Shown here: piece after piece, positions 35,282-46,682 of the stretch
How positions within the stretch are numbered: the stretch's first letter is position 1
Layout: each line of letters starts with the position of its first letter
Assembly: GCF_040581485.1 (NCBI RefSeq)
Contig: NC_090128.1
Span: forward strand, 34,688,931 to 34,752,930
Length of the DNA stretch: 64,000 nucleotides
From: Linepithema humile
Lineage: Eukaryota > Arthropoda > Insecta > Hymenoptera > Formicidae
Direction of reading: 5' to 3'
Translations under genes and position numbers: made by a program
Notes under the pieces: generated by a model
The model's input: the letters and a program-made list of their open reading frames with translations, nothing else
Told to the model about the DNA's origin: nothing
Database searches by the model: none

Positions 35282-36480
35282 ACTGTGCGAGCGTTATGTG
35301 TGCGAGCGCGGGGGGGCATAGGTGTGTTGTTGGTCGGCCAGGAGATAGCCGAAATAATCCCCGGTGATGGATTACCGCGCCTAAGCGCTAAGTGGAATGA
35401 ATATAAAATTAAATTGTGTTTATTGTCGAGAGTAATTGGCCATCTGTGACTGGTTCGGGACTGGCCGCCCCTCCCCCCCATTCTCGCCCCCTCCGCCCCG
35501 TACCGGATTTCTCCCTCGGTCTCTCTAGATTTTTCTCCCGTCTCTCTGTTTATATCCGCCTTCGTTTCGCCCGCGCGCGAATGCTAATTCATTGAAATCG
35601 GAATTGCTGGTCGAATAGATGGCGAACGTGGCGGTTACGATTGTGGAAAAACGCGCCATTTAAGAGCCGGTACTGTTATCACGTTGTTGAGTAATTAATT
35701 AGTTGCGAATCTTTTTGAAAGCAATTATTGGCAGCGTCGAATATATTAAAAGAAAGTCAGTTGAAAGATACAAAATTTCTTAATTATATTTTACTCTATT
35801 CTATTGCATTACGTTAGCGATAATTGATTAAATTTGCGTGTAATCAGTAAAATAATCTCCAATTAGATAAATTAGTCATCTCATATAATGGCGCGCATTT
35901 AACAAATTGCGGGAAACGCCTGATAGCGGAAAAGGGCACGAATAATGGCAATAAATTAACGACGCGAGGGCATTGTGGCTGTGACAAAGAGCAGTTGGCA
36001 GTAAAACAGATCAGATACAAACGCGCCTGAATTCACTACCGGTCGCGCAGGATTGGCCATGTGTAGGCCGCAGCATAAACGAATTCTTATCCAAGTTAAT
36101 TATACTCCGACGAGATATCGCACTATAGCGGAACTAGATGAGTCAAAGACCATTAAAACGTTGCGACAGACATTAGATGACCGTGTATAACGACCGCTTA
36201 GGACATTGTCCAGGTGTATTTAACGACGGTACACACAGAATCGCGGCATTAATTCGTCTGATTATGCAACGTAGTGTAATGGTGAAAATAATTTACCATA
36301 AATAAATATAATTCACGAGTTAATATTTATAAGCGTACTTTTATAATCGGATACTGTACCTTTTCGTATGCATTTAATTAATTAAGCAAATTATGCGACG
36401 TACGCGATAAAAATCAACATACTGTTTCATTACAGAAACAAAAAATCTGCGAGTGATCCGCATAATTTGCATATCAATCG

Positions 36481-39400
36481 CATATATATCTTAAATGGCC
36501 GGATATAGCGCGGGTCAGTGATATTTCCGTACATCCGCTTGCGCAACTGTTTACAACATTATACCAAATAATCCGAGCGTCTTCGGCAAGAAATATACGT
36601 CTTTTATCGCGTTCGCGCGCATGCAATTATTTCTCACGCCGGGCGTCATCGGCGCGCGGTGAAAGCCAACGCTGTCAACGACAAAATCGGCGCGATCGCA
36701 ACGCGCGCGCTTGCAGCCATCGGTTAATTGCATTCGCTCATTGTTTCGTGAGAGCGACTGCGGCTGTTAAACGGACGCTCGTAAGTACCTTCCGTGGCAC
36801 GCTTGTTAGGCCGTCGACGACCGGCGATATAAGGCAAGACTTCGATCATTGTGCATCGACATGAAACACGCTCGTGAACACGCAATCGGCGGACTACCGG
36901 CAGACAATCTCTCGCGGCGTATTGCGAAATAGTATTTTATTTTTCTCTTCTCCCCTCTACGTATCGCTTACTCATTTCTTTCGCCGAACTCGCCCACGCG
37001 AAATCCGAGAGAAATACGCCGGTCGTTGCGCGAGCGTGACGAATGACCCTGATAATAATGCTTATATACTAATTCGAGCGCGAACGCACAGCCATAACCG
37101 TAAATCGCCGTCTCTCTCCCTTTCTTTCTGTCCTCGCGTGCTCTGCTGGTCAATTATAAAAATACCAAGCCGGCGGAGATGCGTGGAAATGTGTCGACGG
37201 CGAAGCCAGAAACTGTTCCCGTTGTCGTTGTCGTCGTCGTTGACTTCGTTGTACATAAATTCTAATAAATTCTAGCGACGCTGCCGGCGCGTAATTACGT
37301 GCGAAGGAATACCTTCGTTATACCGCCTGACAAGTCTCGTCTTCTTTCTTATTCCTCGCTTTTGATGCGAACGTCGTTCTCTCTCTCTCTCTCTCTCTCT
37401 CTTACTCGACTGCTCTCGATCACATCTATTTTCGTGGATATTATCTCGACACCCGGAGACTTCCGGTTATTATTAACTACGAGTACGTCGGAGTACGTCG
37501 AAATACTGGTTTTGAAATCCGATGAGCTATGCTGACTAATCGTGGCTCGAGTTAGCGCCAGTTAGCGATTATGATATATCGTTCGTAGTAGATGCACATT
37601 CGATCTCTCGCGTGCGTCTTTCCGGTGCGAGGATTCATCGGAAACCCGCCCGATTCCCGGTCGAACAAGATAGTTTAGCCACAGCAACGTCGCTAACAGC
37701 TTTTTAAGTAAGTAATAATCTGTAGGGCAAACCCCCGAAAATACAGAGGTGAACACACTTGGACGGGCGATACGAAGGCGGTTAAGCCGGCGGTCTCGTA
37801 TAGCCGCCAATCAACCTCATTAAAGACCACGAAACGCATTAGCTTATCGCTGCGTGGCGGCCCGGGTGCTTACTTTGCCAGTAGCCACCCGATATATTAA
37901 AAATCTCCGCTCCGTGTTGTCCCTTCGGTTACATTCGCTTTCGTGCGCGCGTAGATTCGGCTTTTTGACATTATCGCGATTTAAACGTATTTGCTACTTT
38001 TAAATCACTTTATCTTTTTTCTTTAATTCGGTAGATTCTACAATCTTGAAATAATTTCAGCTGTTATCATTGTCTTAGAAATGCTAATTTCGAACGTTTT
38101 TTTCACGATATTTTATTTAAATTTTTGTATACAAAAATCAGTCACATTAGTTGCGCCTGAAAAGGAGTGAATCAACGGCGCAGCCTCGACACGACTGATC
38201 CCGATTCGAACGCTAACAAGATTGTCAACGACAGCTTTCGATGTTCTCCCGGCTTTTCGTGACATCCGATTGATTTCCGCGCAGTTCTTTATTAGGACGC
38301 GCAAAGCCGACGGCTTTCTTAATTGCCGTCCACCGGGAACGAGTGCACCGCCGATGACGATAATTAGAGACGAGACGCGCTTTCGCTTCGCTAATAGTAT
38401 CATAAAAGTTACGCATTATTATTGTATACAATAAAGAAACGAAAATATTTCGTTGGTTGATAAAAATAATGACTTAACGTTTGTTAAGTATGCGAATAAA
38501 TTCAGTTACTGAACCAATTAACGCGCTAATTAGCACATAAGAAAAAGAACGGCTAGAGAGATTGTGATTAGTTCTAAAATAATAATCGTCCATGCTGCAA
38601 TCTTGATGTAGAGGAAGCACGATGTAATACAAATTGGATAATGCGGCGCGGATTGTTTCGCATAAACGCTAATCATGCTAGATGAAATCCGGTCGATTCA
38701 ACGTGGCGAGTAAACGGTAGATGCTTTTAGAGCTCGCAATAATGAGCCGCGAGGTCGTATAATCAACGGGCCATGTCCAGGCTGATGAGTCTATCCGCGA
38801 CGCTTCGTGCCCGACTGCGGGCTAACTGCTGAGACACGCTCGTATACGTTTACGCGCATACACGCGCGATAAACCCGGATTCCAAGTCCGCCGCGAGTGT
38901 ATCTACGCGCGCTGACCACCGCCGACGTGGCCGCTAGTCGGGGCCCATTAATATCCATTTTCCATTCGAATGGAAAAGGAGCAAAAGGCTGAAAGCGAGT
39001 CATCATTTATCTCGTCCTTGCGCCCGTCCCGCATTAATACCAATTGTGTTTCACACGGCGATCCTGCCTGACACGCTGATACTCCACTGCGAATCACTAG
39101 ACTCGTCCTCCGCAGCGATTTTGCATGTCCGCAAGCAGCATTTTCTCGATAAATATTAATAATGATTTGTCGCGCGTGATTTTCGACGGAGGCTTGTAAT
39201 CAGCGGCGGCGTCTTTTCGCACATAAAAGAGCGATGTAACACACAAAGAGAGTTAGAAATTTCGAAACGGAATCTCATAAATATATTTTAAATAAATTCG
39301 CATAAAAATGGAAAAGATCTTTATCTGATATACGGTATGCCGTAAAGCCGCTGTTTGCGTAATAAACGTAAATTATTCGCGCATTTCGTTGTTACGGTTA

Positions 39401-40071
39401 CACCGTCGGGCGTGATATACATCGCGGCCATTTGCGAAACGGCGAGACATACATTTTTGTAATAAAATGCGCGCGGTGCAACAATAGGTCTATTCATCGC
39501 CCTGGATAATGTCTCCTTAGAAGCACAATTAATTTGCAAGTTCACCATATTTACGCAAAGTGGATGCTTTATAAAATTCTTACCGGAGTCGAGTCCTCAT
39601 CTTAAAAAGCTTAGAGAAGAGGTTTTTTCCATCTGCGGGCACCGGACTCCGGTAGTGCCCGTCAACAGACCCCACGGGATATCTATTGCTCCAGCTTGCG
39701 GTCACTTCCGTTTCGCTAGGAGCTGACCATCTAACGCCATAACGTCTCTCACGTCTCATCCCACGTCACACCGTCGTCGTATCCCTGCGGTTTCGCATCG
39801 AGCTTCCACCACGTACAGGCCTCATCCCCGATGATTAACGGCACCCGGGAGAACGTCGGTCGTCTATTATCTTCTGGTTGCTAGTACGTTTATACCTACT
39901 TGCTGCTACTAGTAGCGCCGTGGTATATCAGCGGTGGGGCAAAAACGAGCGAAGACGAAGCCCCGAACAATGAAAAATGCTTCGCCGAAGAAATCGCGCG
40001 TGTTTCACGAGATCAACATTATGTTCGGACAACGGCGCTGCTGCGTTACCAACAGCGGCCGCGTTAATAGA
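36481..40071. other. 3.6 kb without a recognised gene
   Basis: Mixed and AT-rich sequence. It includes a (TC)n tract at 37378-37402, a GTC trinucleotide patch at 37220-37240 and a donor-like GCTC|GTAAGTAC at 36781. No frame exceeds about 130 codons and none carries a motif. Confidence 0.5.
37378..37402. repeat. (TC)n microsatellite
   Basis: A perfect TC tract of 25 bases. Confidence 0.95.
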
Positions 40072-40102
40072 ATGTTGCATTATTACGCGAATAATGCAAC
40101 AT
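40072..40102. repeat. Perfect 13-bp hairpin with CpG loop
   Basis: ATGTTGCATTATT (40072-40084), the loop ACGCG, then the exact reverse complement AATAATGCAACAT (40090-40102). The arms contain GCATTATT-type homeodomain/POU-like half sites. It may be a dimer-binding dyad or a foldback remnant. Confidence 0.95.
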
Positions 40103-40208
40103 AATGGAAACATAAAAGCCTGCTAGCGCGCTCTAATTAATTAATAATACATATTTTCTTTCTACAACGGAGCAGCTTTTAGATTTTTATTTTGATGCGT
40201 TATTCATT

Positions 40209-40232
40209 AAAAAAAAAATTTTTTTTTTTTTT
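40209..40232. repeat. A10-T14 homopolymer junction
   Basis: Ten A followed directly by fourteen T, a self-complementary, nucleosome-disfavouring tract. Confidence 0.95.
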
Positions 40233-40551
40233 CTAGTTTCGTTCTTTTGAGAGAAATTCAACTTTGTAAAAATTAACCGCGACTCATACATTACATTTTG
40301 GCAGTGGAGTGGGAAACAGATGTACGAGAGGAAATCTTAGGCAGATTGTTTTGCCTCTGAGGCATCTTTGCTGCAATAGCTAAATCCATGAACACTCGTG
40401 GTATCGACTTCGACAGCTAACTTCTCCCCGGGGTGCAAGTAGGGCTCAAGTTAAACACATGTTGCGCATTACTAGAGGATATTGGGAGTCGAGTGTACGA
40501 CATTGGTTGTTTGTCTTTGGGAATATGCGATACTATTTCCGTTGTTTGCAG

Positions 40552-40737
40552 GATAGCGTTTTCATTGAACGTTGTCCCCCCCGGTTTCCGTTGATCGGAG
40601 ACAACATGATTAAGTATTTTACCGCGTGCCGGAATACGGAGCTTGCGATATCGTGGCACTCGCCACGCACGAGAAGAGTGCAAATTAGAAATATGAAATA
40701 CCTGTGTGTGTGTGTGTTTATACAGCGCTTCTCGTAG
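40552..40737 (+). CDS. Candidate terminal exon, unrecognised
   Basis: An acceptor (TACTATTTCCGTTGTTTGCAG, ending at 40551) is followed in phase 0 by 61 open codons to TAG at 40735-40737. It starts DSVFIERCPPRFPLIGDNMI and later contains NTELAISWHSPRTRRVQI. The end crosses a (TG)n repeat (CVCV), which lowers confidence that the tail is coding. The frame is also open upstream of the acceptor. No family is recognised. Confidence 0.15.
   Translation, partial: DSVFIERCPPRFPLIGDNMIKYFTACRNTELAISWHSPRTRRVQIRNMKYLCVCVFIQRFS
40703..40717. repeat. (TG)n microsatellite
   Basis: A perfect TG tract of about 15 bases. Confidence 0.9.
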
Positions 40738-41496
40738 CACAAAGTGCAAATGCGTTTTGCGGACCGGCGGTTTACACCTGCGACACGTACACGCGCGTAT
40801 CGTACATATGGTTAAAGTAAAAGGGCGTGAAATTAAATATCAGATGTTGACAAATTGCAAGGAGGCGTCGCAGCAACGGATATTAATGACGCGCGGGTAG
40901 AAAAAGCGCGTAACCCACACCCGCCGCCCTCTCTCCTTCTTCGGCTTACAGCTGCGGATGAAGAGAAACGATGCGGTCGTCAACCCCTTCCTGAAAGTCA
41001 ACTTATTCGCTCGTGTCGAGAGTATACAGGAGGAATTCCCGGAACTCTTGCTATCAACTAGGTCCCGGGTGAATATCAATAACGGCGATGCGAAGAGAAT
41101 GGCCCGCGGAGCAACGGCGGAGGTACACAGATGCAACATGTATTCGCGGAGTATCCTTATAGCAAATACGGCCGTGTTATGGCTATTGACGTGTTTCGCG
41201 AATATTGCACGTTTTGGCTACTTTATTTATCCTCGCGAAACGTTCAGTTGCTATTTTCGCGCTAGTCTTAGAAGCAATAAGGCGTAGCCGCCATTGGAAG
41301 GCGATCGTGTACGTACAGCGAAAATAGCCGGCTCGTCGGAGAAGCCGGACGCGTTCGCCCGACGAATTCCTGCCTCCGTTTGGGGTGGTCCCGCCTCCGG
41401 ATCTCAGGGTCACGTAGTCGATACCGCGCGGAGTACTTAGGCGTACTACACGCCACGCGCTTGTCGCGGCCATCAGAAGGGAATTTTGCGCGTGAA

Positions 41497-41523
41497 GGGG
41501 GGAGGGGGGAGGGGGGAGGGGGA
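41497..41523. repeat. (GGGGGGA)n heptamer repeat, G-quadruplex motif
   Basis: Three GGGGGGA units plus a fourth run of five G. Four G-runs separated by single A bases satisfy the usual intramolecular quadruplex pattern. A purine-rich open frame across it is a composition artefact. Confidence 0.9.
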
Positions 41524-41760
41524 GAGGTCGAGGAGGAACGAGAAAAAGGCCGGTGGCGGCGGCGACGAAGGGGGCGAGAACGCGCTCCTCGCCGAGGAAC
41601 GGCGAAGATGGAGGTCGAAAGAAGTCTCCATCAATAACGCACGTCCGCGCCTTGAGACGTGGAAGACCGCAAGATTAATCACCCTTCTTCTCTCGCTTTC
41701 TTGCCTACGTTTATATCCGTACGCACGACAATCGGGAGGAGCTCTCTCTTCGAAGCGCGC

Positions 41761-41763
<3 letters not shown>

Positions 41764-41786
<23 letters not shown>
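41764..41786. repeat. (TC)n microsatellite
   Basis: A TC tract of about 23 bases followed by TTTCTC variants. Frames encoding Leu/Ser runs across it are not credible genes. Confidence 0.9.
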
Positions 41787-41792
<6 letters not shown>

Positions 41793-42024
41793 TTCTCTTC
41801 GGAGTGCCTCTCTTCAAACGAACGTAGCCGCGACTCATGAGACTTATCGTCTCTTTGTTATCTCTCTCTTTCTCTCTCGTGTCGTGTCGTACCTACAACT
41901 TCGTGCATCTTTCCTCGCTCCGTCTGCCGCTCCGCATTCTTACTCGAGCGTGTAATGGCCCCGGCTAAGGCGATACCGTGTTTTCGGAACAAGAGAGCCA
42001 TTCGAATCGCGCGAATTTGTCCTC

Positions 42025-42039
42025 TTTTTTTTTTTTTTT
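42025..42039. repeat. Poly(T) run of 15
   Basis: A homopolymer T run followed by CTCCG. Confidence 0.9.
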
Positions 42040-42381
42040 CTCCGTGCCGAAAGATCGAAATCCCCGCGTACGTTCATTATTATTAGCTAACGACGTGAAT
42101 TTTAATCGCAGACTTTAATGACTTTTTTTTAAATTAAGTTTGCGCGATGGAATATCCATTCGAAGCAAAACATAACTGATAAGAATAATATTTCCTCGCA
42201 ACGCAGCGACAGATTCCGTGGCCGTTCCGCGACGACTCGCAAAGTGATTCTCTTCATCGCAAAAGTCGAGATTGCTCTCGCCGCCTTACGATCTTCGTTC
42301 CGTCTAGAAGCGGATGCACCGAACCGCTCCAGCGACGTCGGTTTCCCGAACCGCCGGACGATCAAACGGAATCATTGAGTC

Positions 42382-42649
42382 GTGCTAAGGTTCGACGATA
42401 TTCTCCTTGAAATTTATGGCGCGTCCGCGCACGATCGTCGTCGAAAGCGTTCGCCGTTTCTACCGCGCGCTGCGCGGGTCAGGTTGGGTTGGGCTGTACG
42501 TAAATACACCCTTCTTTTCCACGGCGGTATCCTCGGCGGTACGAGGAGGAAAGTAAATTTATCGACGCACCGGGTACTGATAGAGATGCTCATGAATAGA
42601 TCCGCGCTTTTCGGGGGTTGGTTATATAGGAACGACGTGGGATATCCGG
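42382..42649 (+). CDS. Weak candidate exon ending at GTGAGG
   Basis: A forward frame open over this stretch includes LRFDDILLEIYGASAHDRRR near the start and STHRVLIEMLMNRSALFGGW later, and meets a donor-like ATCCGG|GTGAGG at 42649. It looks protein-like in composition, but there is no clear acceptor or ATG and no known family. Length is within chance expectation. Confidence 0.1.
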
Positions 42650-42699
42650 GTGAGGTTGATGCTCGCAGAGGCGGGGAACGGACGAAGGAGGACTACTAG

Positions 42700-45600
42700 G
42701 TCTGCGGTGGTCGACGTGCTAGAGCGCGTCGGGAGACGACGGGCGCCGAAGAGGAGAGGACCGTGCGGGTACGGTGGAAGGATGGTTTGGCACGGCCATG
42801 AATATTTCGCCAGCGCACTTATTTATGCAATACTTTGCGCTGGCAGCTTTACGGCGGCTCCCTCTCTCAACCGCCGCCCGCCGCTATACCGCCGCCCGGA
42901 CTACCCCGCGCGCCCAGATAAATACGGTCGGCGGTCTGTATACGTCCGATAATATATTACGTTTGAGCGTTTTCGAGCTGTTTAGAGGGAATCTACGGTG
43001 CCGAACGACGGTGCCAGCGGCAAAGAGAGGAGACAGGAGGCGGAAGCATTTAGCTCCGGGCAGGCAGCCGCCGCCGCCGCCGCTGCCGCTGCCACCCCCG
43101 CCCCTCTTCCGCGTCATCCTCGTTCTCGCCCCTGCCGCCCACCCTCCCGAAACTCGCCTCCACCTATTTCTACGCTACACCTATCACGACCACCACCTAC
43201 CCTACCTACCCTGCCACCCCCTCGTGCAATAGTTTCCGAATAAATCCCCGATTCTCGAACGCGCTGTGCTGCTTTCCTGCTCGGATTTACCCGCCCCCCT
43301 ATCTACCTACAAGCCTGCACCCGCGCGCGGAATGCCCAGGCGTAGGGTAGATCGAGTTCTCCGGTCTCCCTCTTGGCCTCTCTCTTTATCTGCCATTTAC
43401 ATTATCCCCCTTTCTCTCTTTCCGTACGACTAGCGATCGACTGTCCTTCCCCCCGCGTTCTCTCCCGCTCTCTCTTTCTCTTTCTGTCTCGCCGGAGGAA
43501 GAGGCGGGTGTACGAGGCAGTCGATGGAGAGAAGGCCCATAGGAGGGTAGAGGAAGGTTACCTCGGCGGCCATTACTCCAGCTACAAACAACCCCTCCGC
43601 GAAGCGAGGAGGGCCTTTTGTTGCGGCAATTGGCTAAACGGTCCGCCGAAACAAACGATCCCGCCGGAGATATATACCTAAGATCTCTTCCGATTTTCTA
43701 TACGCGGTATACACGAAAGTGCTCCAAGCGCGTCTCCAAGGTGCTATGCTGCAAATTTAAAATCGAACAAACTGCACTTTCAATGCATCTACATATTATT
43801 GGCTGTAACATACAAATACGTCACGCGATACAAATATGTCGCATAATTGAGGTGAAATTGGACGCGCGATATTAACGCGATATTAACGACACTCGTCGGG
43901 AAATCGCCGAGATGATCGCTATTTCCACCGGTCGTCTCTCGCACAGCTTTCACAGCGAGGGGTTTGCGAGGGCGAAAACGCCGATGCGATGTGTGCGGGC
44001 GGGCGGGGGAGGGAGAGAGGTGTGTGCCGCGCGCCGCGCGCGCCGTTGTGATTGACAGGAGGCAATATGGCTGTGCGAAGGCTCCCTTTTGCTCTTTGTC
44101 GGTCGCGTTACGCAAGCTGTTGCACCCGCATCTGCGCATTCATGCAAAGTCAAACCGTCCGCCCGTCCACTCTCGTCCATCCGTCCGCACGTCCGTCCGT
44201 ACGTCTCTCGTCTCCGATAATCGCTCTCTCGCACGGTGCACCGGGGCTGCTGCATTTTTTCGTCCGCCCGGCGCGGCAGAGCGGCAGAGTATCGATTCCC
44301 CGGGGTACAAGCCGGCTTCAAAGGTATATCGGCCGGCCGGAATACTTCTGAGCCCGGCTTGATATTGAAATACTACCGAACACTATCGAAACACCATCGA
44401 CTGCTATGGAAATAACGATAAACGGAAAGGGACAGGTCCTGCGGGGGCGCAATAAAAAAAATTGCGCTGCCCCGTTTTCACGGGGTGGCGCAAGTAAAAT
44501 AGACCAGCGATCGGTTGGATGCAAAGCGTTTCTATTTTTACCAAGTGTGAAACTTTACTCGCGCGATACGCCAGACGCACTCTGCCGCCATCCATCGTGA
44601 GGCTCGACTTTATTTGATTTTTTAAAGGAAGACACGGGTGCATTATGAATACATTTCGATATCTCAATAAATGTCGGAAAAGTATGTGTATCCCGATTGT
44701 CAGGGATAATCATTTATTTTTCCTATTCGTTCTACTTTGTATTTCTTTCTCGCTGTTATTGCGAGATAGCTGGAAGTGAAATCGTAGTTCGTGCTTCGAA
44801 ATTATAATGATAGATCATTTTGATATACGAGGATTCGGGTAGAAGTTTACCTCTCCACGCGCGATCGCATATTCGCCAGAATATCTTCCGGTGATGAAAT
44901 CACGCCGACCGGACATGCAACGGCCGTTATTCTTGGCAGCGCATCGAGAGCGGATCTCGCAGATGTGCGACTTGCGAGAGAAGACTGATTCACTCTCCTT
45001 TTCGCCGCGTCCATGCAGATGCGGATGTTTTCATTTTTCGAATTACGGATTTCGGAGTGACGGGGAATGTGAGCGAACGAGGGGGAAAAAATGAGAGAAC
45101 GTAAGAAAGAGAGGAAAGTATTGCAAGTTGTACGAAATGACGAGGATAAGAAAGAAAGGTTGTTGAGGTTCAATCCACTGACGAAGAAACGGACTTTAGA
45201 ATTATTCTGAAAAGAAGGCAGAGCCGGCTGATTGACATCTCTATGGAGCCGCCATAAAGGTATACTAAAGTGGAATGAGCACAAGAGGACCGCGTCCTCG
45301 TAACTCGCGAATAAATGCGATTTGAGGAGAACGAAGGGAGGCAGGAGGAATAGAGAGATCTATTCACAAGGTCGACCGAGTTCCAACGATCGCGCAGGGA
45401 AATATTCACAGTGAGAAAATGCCACCCACACCGCTGTCACCATCACCCCGCTTCGATGAATGGAGACGTTTCTTAGAATGGCGCGATGGCATGCGACAGA
45501 ATTTCCGGATTTTCTCCGTACAGGTTTAACTGTGGTATAATTTCTTCCGACGCATCATTATCAGAAAAAAATCCGCGATCGACATCACGTACGCAAGTTA

Positions 45601-46200
45601 ATACCGTATTAATATTGATACATTTAAAAAAAATAACATATATGCATTACAATATTATTTATTCAAAAAGATATTTATTAATATTAGTATACTAATATTA
45701 ATTTTGCTGGTATTCAATTAATTTGATTTATCATTATACATAATTATTAATTAATTATATATAATATATGTTACATATCAACTTTAATCATTATACAATA
45801 TTAATCTTGGAATATCCGCTGAAATAGTTAGCCTAATCACTTCCGCTATTTAATCTCAGTAATACGTTGAAAGAAGAGATCAGCCAAATCATCACAATGG
45901 TTCTGAAACAGCTTACAAAATATCCTTTTCTCCCGCGATTGACCGCCCGTGGCTGAAGCCTCGTTAACTCTCAGGCGAGAACGTAGGATTAATTAATTGT
46001 GCGATGCTACGCGTAGTCTGTTGGAGAGCGGTAGGTGGTAATGAATGAAGGCGTTACAGGTATCCCGGACACGCTTGTAATCGTTAAACGGTAATCGCCG
46101 CGGGCCGTTCGTTGCGGAACGAAATAAGACGTCACGAGAGCAGGTGGTCCTCTCTACACTCTCCCGCACGTAACGCATACACGCGTGCGCGTACAAACGT
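42700..46200. other. GC-rich low-complexity block, then mixed DNA, no recognised gene
   Basis: Positions 43060-43240 hold CCG-type and C-rich repeats, and 44150-44215 hold CCGT-type repeats. Open frames of 80-150 codons here are arginine/proline-rich and overlap on both strands. Positions 45600-45830 are AT-rich. Confidence 0.5.
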
Positions 46201-46264
46201 ACGTATCCCACCGTCTTTCGTGCAGTTCACGTCGTGACGTTTCACTTTTCTCAGTCGTTGGACC

Positions 46265-46390
46265 CATTATTATATGTACTCCGCTGCATCCTCTTCCTAC
46301 TGCTCGGCCCCGTTTCTCTCTGTCTCCCCCCCCCCTCCCCCTCCTCTCTCCCTCCTCTATCTTTTCTCTCTTCTTTCTTTCGTCCACAAA
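46265..46390. repeat. Pyrimidine tract with C10 run
   Basis: Over 100 bases of nearly pure C/T including a run of C near 46327. It resembles a polypyrimidine tract, but no AG follows closely, so no acceptor is called. Confidence 0.8.
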
Positions 46391-46657
46391 TGAAAATGTT
46401 TGGCCAGATCTCCGGGCGCGCACAATCGCAGACTCCGACACAAATATTTTCTGTGAGCGCTGAATCGCGCGCTATTACGATGGGCTCCCATAAATCATGG
46501 CGCTCAGGGTGGTCAGGTTCCACGGCCGGTTCCAAGCACACTCGGGGAGTCCCTATCACGTTGCAAAATGCGTCTTTTGAGAATATTAACTTTGTTAAAT
46601 ACGTACATTGTCAGCGTTTGTGTCGTAAATGATAACTCATTCGACTATTTAATTAGT

Positions 46658-46682
46658 AAAAAAAAAAAAAAAAAAAAAAAAA
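46658..46682. repeat. Poly(A) run of 25
   Basis: A homopolymer A run. It could mark the tail of an old retroposed copy, but I see no recognisable retroelement sequence upstream and no clear target-site duplication. Confidence 0.95.

Larger units (their letters stand above)
34887..36480. promoter_or_regulatory. AT-rich regulatory-looking stretch with homeodomain and octamer sites
   Basis: TAATTA cores occur at 34890-34895 and 34913-34918 and several more times between 35690 and 36400 (for example in TAATTAATTAG near 35693 and TTAATTAATTAAGC near 36375). A perfect POU octamer is at 36465-36472. TAATTA is the common core of Antennapedia-class homeodomain targets. Clustering in DNA without open frames fits an enhancer, but AT-rich composition also produces these cores by chance. 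Confidence 0.3.

Noticed and set aside
40072..40102. Hairpin as a microRNA precursor
   Set aside because: A 13-bp stem is far too short for a Drosha substrate and the flanks do not extend the pairing.
46621..46682. Poly(A) run as the tail of a retroposed sequence
   Set aside because: No recognisable retroelement or processed gene copy precedes it and no target-site duplication is evident.
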